A stretch of DNA of 5,034 nucleotides from Bacillota bacterium (GTDB lineage: Bacteria > Bacillota > UBA4882 > UBA10575): assembly GCA_003511465.1 (NCBI GenBank), contig DOID01000139.1, positions 465 to 5,498 on the forward strand, read 5' to 3'. The position numbers and the translations under genes are program-made. The notes beneath the pieces are model-generated. The model made no database searches and was not told the origin of the DNA. It was given only the letters and a program-made list of their open reading frames with translations. How positions within the stretch are numbered: the first letter of the stretch is position 1; each line of letters starts with the position of its first letter. This document shows positions 1 through 5,034 of this stretch, piece after piece.

Positions 1-1520
1 TGGATCACGGCATTCTCCACAAAGGGTTGGAGGATTAGTTTCGGAATCCTGTAGTTTAAGATCTTTGCTTCAAAGTCAATTTCGTAGGTGAGCTTATCAT
101 TAAAGCGTTTCTTTTGTAACAGAATATAATGCTCAATCAGTTTTTTCTCATTGTCCACCGTAATAAAATCTTCCCCCCGGTTGAGCGTGAGCCGGAAGAG
201 ACCGGCTAAGGCATAAATCATCTCACTGATCTCTTCCTCCCCGGCTTTTTGCGCTTTCCAATAAATCGTATCTAAGGTGTTATAGAGGAAGTGGGGGTTA
301 ATCTGTGCCTGTAACGCCCTTAGTTCCGCTTCCTTTTGCTTCAGTTGTAATTTAAAGACCCGGTTAATCAATCGGTGAATATGATCAATCATCGCGTTGT
401 ACTGGGCGCCCAACCGACCGATTTCATCCCGGTAAATAAAGTCGACTTTTTCTTTAAAGTTCCCCGCTTTCACCCGTTGCATGGAAGAGAGGAGTTTATT
501 GATGGGTTTCGTCACCAGAGCGGAAGTCCAGATCGACAGCACAAAACCGATCGCCAAACAAAGCATGATCACAATCGTGGTAACCAGTAGAATCGTCTTG
601 ACCGGCTGCAAGACAATCCTAGTCGGAACCAGATAAACCACCTTCCAATTATTAGGGGTCAAAGTACTGTAGGTAAGGAGCAGTTGATCCCCATTTAACT
701 CCAGAATTCTTTCGCCCTCCGGCGCTCCCAGAAATGGAAGGAGCATATCCACGGTTTCCTGCCGCTCCAGATTGGTGTTGCCCGCTGAAACCGCCGTGAT
801 CATCTCCTGGTTTTCGTTGATGAGCAAAATGGCGCTTTCCGGATAATCGATATTCTTTCGGCAGAGGTCCTCCAAAAAAGCAAGATTAATGCAGATCATT
901 AAAAATCCTTGGGGCTCTAGGGTATCCATATTGAGTAAACTGCGGAACATGGCGATCTTCGGATTGCGATTATTTTGAATAAAAGCCGGGTGATTTCCAT
1001 TCAAAGTAACCCACAGGGGTCCGCCCTTCTGGGCTACCGCTTCCCGGTAAATCGGATCTTCTTTGATCGAATCGAGCGTACCGATGCCGGCGCTCCCATC
1101 TTTACTGGTATAATACATAAGGCCGTTTTCCCCATAGATACTGATAAAACTGATCGCCTCTTTAAAGGCCAAAAACCCGGAGAGCGGTGACATGGCCTTG
1201 TTAATCTCATTGAGCCCAATGCCGGAAAGATCATCCTGGTTCAGCACGGCTTGAATCTGATCCCATAAGCAAAGGTAGGTTGATAGTTCATAGATCTCCT
1301 GCTGGAGCGTTTCAAGGTTGGTTTTGACTTGACGGGTGTCGCGTAGATTGACGGCGCTAATTTTTTGGATAATATTCTCCGCATAGATTAGATAGGAAAA
1401 AACACCGATGATCAACGCGATGAGGATAATAACGCTGAAGTTAAGGAGCAAAATCTTATTGCGGATCCCTAAATCCATATACCACTGTTTAAGCTTTAGC
1501 CGTGTTTTTATCAAAGCCAT
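1..1520 (-). CDS. YesM-family sensor histidine kinase (C-terminus cut by window edge)
   Basis: This is an inner-membrane sensor kinase of a two-component system, the type that phosphorylates an AraC-like response regulator (YesM/YesN pairs) to control sugar uptake and glycan-degradation genes. I translated the minus strand from the ATG at 1520 and found 506 codons with no stop or frameshift. TM1 spans about residues 23-46 (LLLNFSVIILIALIIGVF). About 260 extracytoplasmic residues follow, with a Cache-like look (FISIYGENGLMYYTS, IYREAVAQKGGPLWV). TM2 is about 309-330. A HAMP linker follows, with P339 and DEIG at 365-368. The His_kinase motif QINPHFLYNTLD puts the phospho-acceptor at H410. The window ends inside the N-box LQPFVENAVI, with ATP-binding N503; only the rest of the HATPase domain is missing. 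An in-frame ATG at 1553 would add 11 residues. I prefer 1520 because a G-rich stretch (GGGGGG) lies 5 nt upstream and the best promoter would start transcription at or after 1553. Family is confident; the signal sensed is unknown. Confidence 0.93.
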   Translation of the reverse strand, partial: MALIKTRLKLKQWYMDLGIRNKILLLNFSVIILIALIIGVFSYLIYAENIIQKISAVNLRDTRQVKTNLETLQQEIYELSTYLCLWDQIQAVLNQDDLSGIGLNEINKAMSPLSGFLAFKEAISFISIYGENGLMYYTSKDGSAGIGTLDSIKEDPIYREAVAQKGGPLWVTLNGNHPAFIQNNRNPKIAMFRSLLNMDTLEPQGFLMICINLAFLEDLCRKNIDYPESAILLINENQEMITAVSAGNTNLERQETVDMLLPFLGAPEGERILELNGDQLLLTYSTLTPNNWKVVYLVPTRIVLQPVKTILLVTTIVIMLCLAIGFVLSIWTSALVTKPINKLLSSMQRVKAGNFKEKVDFIYRDEIGRLGAQYNAMIDHIHRLINRVFKLQLKQKEAELRALQAQINPHFLYNTLDTIYWKAQKAGEEEISEMIYALAGLFRLTLNRGEDFITVDNEKKLIEHYILLQKKRFNDKLTYEIDFEAKILNYRIPKLILQPFVENAVI

Positions 1521-1554
1521 GTTGACCCCCCAACCCCTTTGTTCTTGTTTCATT

Positions 1555-1584
1555 ACTATATTGTTACATACTTTTTCTGGCCAA
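1555..1584 (-). promoter_or_regulatory. Candidate sigma-A promoter of the histidine kinase gene
   Basis: On the minus strand TTGGCC (1584-1579) lies 18 nt upstream of TATAGT (1560-1555). These match the -35 and -10 consensus at 4/6 and 5/6 positions. The site lies between the upstream terminator and the kinase start. It predicts a transcript start near 1549, which would leave the in-frame ATG at 1553 outside the mRNA and favour the ATG at 1520. This is a by-eye match in AT-rich DNA, so it is tentative. Confidence 0.4.
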
Positions 1585-1646
1585 CCAGGTTCTTTTCCTC
1601 TTTTCACCACCGTGTTCCTGGGCGGATCCGATTCCATGCGGTTTCT

Positions 1647-1676
1647 AAAAAAAACCCGGCAAAAGTTGCCGGGTTT
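1647..1676 (-). terminator. Rho-independent terminator of the GH30 transcription unit
   Basis: On the minus strand a perfect 11-bp inverted repeat (AAACCCGGCAA at 1676-1666 and TTGCCGGGTTT at 1662-1652) encloses a 3-nt loop. Eight consecutive T residues (1654-1647) overlap and follow the stem. This is the standard intrinsic terminator form, with a GC-rich centre and a U-tract on the minus strand only. It lies about 130 nt beyond the GH30 stop codon and upstream of the kinase promoter, so it separates the two transcription units. Confidence 0.9.
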
Positions 1677-1803
1677 AAATACCGAGTAACGACGCCATGC
1701 GAAGCTGATCACGCCGCCTGCCGACCATCCGGCAAACTCCACTCATTACTCAATTTCCATCCTTTCATGTGTCCTGGCGGAAGCCAGAGTAAATGGCTAC
1801 CTA

Positions 1804-3150
1804 TTATTTTAGGTACGTAACGATGGAATGGGGCAAACTGTCCACGACCGTCCCCCGGCCCCCAATCTTCAGCTGAAACCGGCACTGTTCATCGGTGGGA
1901 TTAAAAACAACCGTGGCAATCGTCCCATCCGGGTTTTTGAAGGCCACTGTTTCCAATCTTGGCTCGTCGGCCCGACAATGGATGCGACAGGCCCCAGGCT
2001 GTACAAACTTACTGAAGTGCCCGATATAGTAATAGGATGATTGGTAATACACCTGGTTGGTTACGGGATCGGCCACGATGGGAGCATCGCAGAAATTCGC
2101 CACATGATTCGGCCCGCCACTCGGGTCCACCAGGAGATTCCAATCAAGCCAAGCATTGGCGCCATGGGTAAGATCACCGATTATATTGTGGGCATAATGC
2201 TCGCCCCGGTCCCATTGGCCTAGTTTTACTCCGCCTTCGAGACAACCCTCGGTAAAGATCAGGTTCTTTTCGGGAAAGGCTTCCCGCGTCTTACGGACAT
2301 TGTCAAACTGTTCCGCGGAGTACCAATGGAAAGCCATCCCCCAGACATACTTGGCTGTTTCTTCATCCCCCAGGATCACCTTGGCTCTTTCGTACAGCAA
2401 ATCCCGGTTATGATCCCAAGCCATGATCTTCTTGTCGGAAAGGCCTTCTCGAATCAGCACCGGGCCCAGATAATCCCGGATGAAATTCCTTTCCTCTTCG
2501 GCGGTAAAGCGACAAGACTCCCAGGTTTGGGTAGCGTCCGGCTCATTTTGAACGGTCAGGCCCCAAACCGGTACCCCCTCCCCTTCGTAGGCCTTGATAA
2601 ATTTGGCGAAGAATAAAGCCCAAGTCTCACGATACTCCGCCTTCAGCTTTCCCCCTTCCGCCATCCGCCGGTTGGTCTTCATCCAAGCCGGCGGGCTCCA
2701 GGTCGAGACCAATAGCTTGAGGGGTTCACCTTTCACTTTCTGTGCCGCTTTGAGCAAGGGGAGCACAAACCGTTTATCCCTTTCGATATTGAAGTACTTG
2801 AGTTCTACATCACTGACAATATCATCGCAGGAATAACTCCCCAGGGAAAAGTCGGAGCTATTCATATGTACCCGGCCAAAGCGGTAACCGATCCCTTGCT
2901 GTGGATGGAAATAGGCATTTAGGATCTGAGCTTGTTTCTCCGGTTCCAGATGGGCAAAGACATAGGCTGCTGTTTCCGTAAAGGCGCCCCCAAAACCATA
3001 AATCACTTGGAACTCCTGCTGTGCATCGACTTCGACGGAAGGGATCTTTTCCGGCGTCACCTGATCCAGCAGTAAATCTGCTTTCGCCGTGAAGCGCTCC
3101 CCCGTATCTCTAGCTGTTTGGATGACTCTAACTCTGTTCACCTTTTCCAT
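1804..3150 (-). CDS. Cytoplasmic GH30 beta-glycosidase (GBA1-like, GH30_1-type)
   Basis: This is a retaining glycoside hydrolase of family 30, 448 residues, which hydrolyses a beta-linked glycoside (beta-glucosidase, beta-xylosidase or glucosylceramidase-type activities are known in the family). The acid/base is E203 in TVQNEPDA and the nucleophile is E301 in LIFTEGCLE. Other family blocks are YGFGGAFTET (51-60), GRVHMNSSDFSLGSY (92-106), STWSPPAWMKTN (149-160), FHWY (274-277) and GHFSKFVQPG (377-386). Recalled human GBA1 segments line up almost end to end, for example LGSWDRG with LGQWDRG (310-316) and GGPNWVRNF with GGPNHVANF (345-353), so the catalytic barrel and C-terminal beta-sandwich are both complete. 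There is no signal peptide, so it acts inside the cell on imported sugar. The ATG at 3150 has AAGGAG 8 nt upstream. It lies 66 nt after the solute-binding-protein remnant, probably in the same operon. The exact substrate cannot be read from sequence. Confidence 0.94.
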   Translation of the reverse strand: MEKVNRVRVIQTARDTGERFTAKADLLLDQVTPEKIPSVEVDAQQEFQVIYGFGGAFTETAAYVFAHLEPEKQAQILNAYFHPQQGIGYRFGRVHMNSSDFSLGSYSCDDIVSDVELKYFNIERDKRFVLPLLKAAQKVKGEPLKLLVSTWSPPAWMKTNRRMAEGGKLKAEYRETWALFFAKFIKAYEGEGVPVWGLTVQNEPDATQTWESCRFTAEEERNFIRDYLGPVLIREGLSDKKIMAWDHNRDLLYERAKVILGDEETAKYVWGMAFHWYSAEQFDNVRKTREAFPEKNLIFTEGCLEGGVKLGQWDRGEHYAHNIIGDLTHGANAWLDWNLLVDPSGGPNHVANFCDAPIVADPVTNQVYYQSSYYYIGHFSKFVQPGACRIHCRADEPRLETVAFKNPDGTIATVVFNPTDEQCRFQLKIGGRGTVVDSLPHSIVTYLK

Positions 3151-3158
3151 GATTACAA

Positions 3159-3164
3159 CTCCTT
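3159..3164 (-). promoter_or_regulatory. Shine-Dalgarno site of the GH30 gene
   Basis: AAGGAG on the minus strand ends 8 nt before the ATG at 3150. It fixes the GH30 start and shows that the gene can be translated independently of the damaged gene upstream. Confidence 0.8.
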
Positions 3165-3216
3165 CACTTGCTAATTCCCCTTGCGGTCAAGGAAGACACC
3201 TGGCGGAACTCTTGTT

Positions 3217-4434
3217 CTATTTGAATTCATCCAAGAATTCGGCATAAGGGTAATCGGCGGGGATACCACAGGCTGCTTTTCCGCCATTAGCATCAAGATA
3301 CGCTTTACGCCGTGCCCACTGGTCAGCACATAACTCTTTAAAGCCGGCTCTTTTTGCTTCCGCAATAACCCGCTTGTATTCTCGCTCGAATTGGTTCGGT
3401 GGTAAAACACAAGCCCGGTGGATCATCGGCGGGATCACCGCCCAGATCCGATTATTGCCGGTCGCAAATTCGTCGGGGACGAATTCCGGTCCCACATCAC
3501 CCCAGTAGGCAATGTTGTGATTGGCGCTGATCCACTCATAATTCTCCTGCGCCCATTTTTCCGCCGGGCCTAAAATATTCGGCACTTGCAACTCCGCACG
3601 GGTATACGAGACCGGCCCATTCATTGGGAAGACTCCATGTTTAATCCGCGCCGGTCCTGTATTGCCACTTACGTACCAATCCAGTTCTTTAAATTCATCC
3701 TTGAACCAGTAAGAACCCTGGTATGGTCCTGATTTCTTCAGCTCGATCATATCCGGAGAAGCTCCTAAGTACAGACAACGGGCTCCTTCCGGACTTAATG
3801 CCCACTCGGCAATCCGAGCCAACAGCTCCACCTGTGCTGGGCTGGCCTGATCCGTAACATAAAGCACCTGATCCGCATCGGGCCCGGGTAAGACGTTCCA
3901 GGGATAAGGTCGGGAAACACCCGGCACTTTGGGCACTGGGATCGCTGTATAAGAAAAATCGTAACCAGCGGCTTCAATGTCCTTAATAAGGTCGTACCCA
4001 AGCCAGCCCACAATCACCGCTGCCGAACCATTTCGCGTCTTTTCTTGGAAGATCTCTTCTTTTTGCGTCACCCATTCCTGATCGAGCAGCCCTTCATGGT
4101 ACAACTGATTAGCATACTTCATGGCCTCATAGCCCTGTTTCGTCAAGCCCCAGTGTTGGTACCAACCATCTTTGGTCATTCCGATCCAGTTTAAGCCGAA
4201 AGTCTGAAAGAGGATACACTGGGAATACCAATCGGACGGCGGGAACAATAAAGGAATGATCGGTTGGCCGTTGGGCGCTTTGAAGTTACCCGCTTTAATC
4301 TTCCGCAGCATCTCCGTAAACTCATCCAGCGTCGTGGGGCGTTTCCCGCCCAAAGCCGCCAGGATATCATCCCGGATCCACCAGCCGCCAAAGTAGGTTT
4401 CATCGGGATTGGGCTTACCATAAGGTAAAGCCAG
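3217..4434 (-). pseudogene. 5'-truncated ABC transporter solute-binding protein (family 1, LplA-like)
   Basis: Intact members are secreted lipoproteins of about 500-560 residues that capture a sugar or oligosaccharide and deliver it to an LplB/LplC-type permease pair. Only about 405 C-terminal residues remain here, running from LALPYGKPNPDETYFGG (about 4434) to the TAG at 3217. Family-typical segments are GWWIRDDILAALG, KRPTTLDEFTEML (4341-4303), the aromatic ligand-lobe stretch PSDWYSQCILFQTFGLNW, IAEWALSPEGARCLYLG, and the C-terminal helix EREYKRVIAEAKRAGF. The signal peptide, lipobox cysteine and about 150 residues of the first lobe are absent. Upstream the frame stays open to stops at 4539-4534 but has no ATG, GTG or TTG before a TTG at 4353, which has no convincing ribosome site and would start inside a domain. 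The good ribosome site at 4521-4526 serves another frame. I infer loss of function by a deletion or an assembly error. Without its leader the product could not reach the cell surface. Confidence 0.75.
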
Positions 4435-4514
4435 CGGTGGTCTTTCAGTTTTGCCCAGAATTTTAGTTTGCTCTTCGGTTGTAGAAGCTTCCCATAAGAT
4501 ACAGCCGTCTCCAT
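4410..4514 (-). pseudogene. N-terminal remnant of an ABC sugar permease (LplB-like)
   Basis: The ATG at 4514 has an excellent Shine-Dalgarno, yet its frame is not that of the binding protein. It reads METAVSYGKLLQP, then the basic stretch KSKLKFWAKLKDHR, then WLYLMVSP. A basic, lysine-rich N-terminus leading into W/L-L-Y-L-M-x-x-P is how LplB/UgpA-type permeases begin, just before their first membrane helix. After residue 32-35 this frame turns into the out-of-frame shadow of the binding protein and loses hydrophobicity, so no permease body is present. The frame remains open to 4191 without meaning. The likely story is that this is the start of the first permease gene of the operon and everything after its first ~30 codons was deleted. 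The resemblance is short and judged by eye. Confidence 0.45.
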
Positions 4515-4520
4515 GTCCAA

Positions 4521-4526
4521 CCTCCT
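4521..4526 (-). promoter_or_regulatory. Strong Shine-Dalgarno site upstream of the ATG at 4514
   Basis: AGGAGG on the minus strand lies 6 nt before the ATG at 4514, which is ideal strength and spacing. It marks 4514 as the original start of the first gene after the LacI-type regulator. This matters because the frame it opens differs from the binding-protein frame that occupies the rest of the region. Confidence 0.8.
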
Positions 4527-4556
4527 CGCTCTGTTATTAGTTAAGTATTATTAATA

Positions 4557-4570
4557 TGTAATCGTTTTCA
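4557..4570. promoter_or_regulatory. LacI-family/CcpA (cre-like) operator
   Basis: TGTAATCGTTTTCA matches every fixed position of the catabolite-responsive element consensus TGWAANCGNTNWCA and is a near-palindrome around a central CG, the shape bound by LacI/GalR-family dimers. It sits in the AT-rich gap between the LacI-type gene and the ribosome site at 4521, where control of the transport/GH30 unit is expected. The binder could be CcpA, the LacI-type protein encoded next door, or both. A -10/-35 pair could not be placed with confidence in this AT-rich stretch. Confidence 0.7.
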
Positions 4571-4584
4571 TTTTTCCTTAAAAA

Positions 4585-5034
4585 TTAACACCCGCATGAT
4601 TGCCGAATTATTAATTCGGGGGGGATAATCAAATTCACATTTTGGACTTCATCACGCTGATTTAAGCTGAAAATAAGCTTCTCGCAACACAAACTACCGA
4701 TGATATAGGTTGGTTGTTTCACCGTCGTCAACGTCGGACTGGTAAACTGGCAGATCCGAAGATCGTCAAAACCGACCAGGCCTAGGTCACCGGGGATCTT
4801 AATCCTTAACTGTTGGGCTGTTTTTAATACTCCTAACGCCAGTTCATCATAGGCACAAAACACCGCATCCGGTGGATCAGACAGTTCCATCAAGCGTGTA
4901 AAAATGGTATTTATGGTTTCAAAGGGGGCACCTGTAATATATTCCGGTTTGATTTCCTGCCCATAATCCCGTAAAGCTTCGGTATATCCGGTAAGCCTTT
5001 CTTTCCGGTCACAAAGGTGATCAGCTTCATCCCC
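4585..5034 (-). CDS. LacI/PurR-family transcriptional regulator (N-terminus cut by window edge)
   Basis: This is the C-terminal 149 residues of a LacI-type repressor; about 190 residues including the DNA-binding helix-turn-helix lie beyond the right edge. The frame is open from the edge (GDEADHLCDRKERLTGY) to the TAA at 4585. Diagnostic segments of the periplasmic-binding-protein-like effector domain are DAVFCAYDELALGVL (usually x-C/A-N-D-x-x-A, here Tyr in place of Asn), the IPGDLGLVGFDD motif, SPTLTTVKQP, and the C-terminal IPPELIIRQSCGC, which corresponds to the family's PPxLxxRxSC ending. It would bind a sugar or sugar phosphate and control the adjacent genes in the same orientation; the operator at 4557-4570 is a natural target. 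The effector cannot be read from the fragment. Confidence 0.93.
   Translation of the reverse strand, partial: GDEADHLCDRKERLTGYTEALRDYGQEIKPEYITGAPFETINTIFTRLMELSDPPDAVFCAYDELALGVLKTAQQLRIKIPGDLGLVGFDDLRICQFTSPTLTTVKQPTYIIGSLCCEKLIFSLNQRDEVQNVNLIIPPELIIRQSCGC

Noticed and set aside
375..1234. Plus- and minus-strand frames of 66-71 codons overlapping the kinase
   Set aside because: The kinase frame is continuous across the whole stretch with family motifs; these are chance open frames on it.
1724..1768. Short 14-codon minus-strand frame (MKGWKLSNEW...) between the GH30 stop and the terminator
   Set aside because: It is very short with a poorly spaced ribosome site, and nothing supports its translation. 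I treat 1677-1803 as 3' untranslated sequence.
1772..1785. Short hairpin CTGGC-GGAA-GCCAG in the 3' untranslated region of the GH30 transcript
   Set aside because: A 5-bp stem is too short to call an RNA element without comparative evidence.
1798..1815. Small inverted repeat TACCTA/TAGGTA overlapping the GH30 stop codon
   Set aside because: A 6-bp AT-rich stem with no T-tract is not a terminator; the strong terminator lies further on at 1647-1676. Probably chance.
1408..1820. Two plus-strand 93-codon open frames across the kinase N-terminus and the intergenic region
   Set aside because: They run through the terminator stem and the complement of the kinase N-terminus and show no recognisable domain. 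The minus-strand genes explain this region.
1828..2836. Several plus-strand frames of 60-96 codons opposite the GH30 gene
   Set aside because: They are antisense shadows of a clearly coding GH30 frame with intact catalytic motifs, and their products resemble nothing known to me.
3795..4013. 72-codon minus-strand frame inside the solute-binding-protein remnant
   Set aside because: It overlaps the binding-protein frame completely and has no ribosome site or recognisable motif.
4191..4520. The 109-codon minus-strand frame as a complete small protein
   Set aside because: Only its first ~32-35 codons look like real protein (permease-like). The rest is the shifted shadow of the binding-protein frame, so it is described as a remnant.

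Overview
The window reads as a carbohydrate-utilisation locus from a Bacillota (Firmicutes) bacterium. The basis is the gene set: a YesM-type sensor kinase, a LacI-family regulator, an ABC solute-binding protein of the family-1/LplA-like kind, and a cytoplasmic glycoside hydrolase. AG-rich Shine-Dalgarno sites and a cre-like operator agree with this. I cannot name a genus. All genes lie on the minus strand, so biological order runs from the right edge to the left edge.

Right to left: 5034-4585 is the C-terminal effector-binding half of a LacI/PurR-family repressor, cut by the window edge. The 4584-4515 gap holds a 14-bp LacI/CcpA-type operator (4557-4570) and a strong Shine-Dalgarno (4521-4526). 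That site serves an ATG at 4514. The reading frame from this ATG looks like the first ~32-35 residues of an ABC sugar permease and then stops making sense. From about 4434 a different frame carries the last ~400 residues of a solute-binding protein, without its signal peptide or first ~150 residues and without a usable start. I read this as an in-operon deletion that joined a permease start to the middle of the binding-protein gene. The next gene (3150-1804) is an intact, leaderless GH30 enzyme, full-length compared with human GBA1 (lysosomal glucocerebrosidase). The unit ends at a perfect rho-independent terminator (1647-1676).

The left part (1520-1) is a separate transcription unit. It encodes a YesM-family membrane histidine kinase with an extracytoplasmic Cache-like sensor, complete except for its last residues, which lie beyond the left edge. 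Such kinases usually pair with an AraC-type (YesN-like) response regulator, expected just left of the window.

Intended logic (inference): an extracellular glycoside signal is read by the kinase pair, the ABC system imports the sugar, the cytoplasmic GH30 enzyme cleaves its beta-linkage, and the LacI-type protein gates the operon. In this sequence the importer is broken and no complete permease is visible, so the GH30 enzyme would depend on another transporter or on the locus being decayed. No RNA genes, CRISPR arrays, insertion sequences or integration sites were seen.
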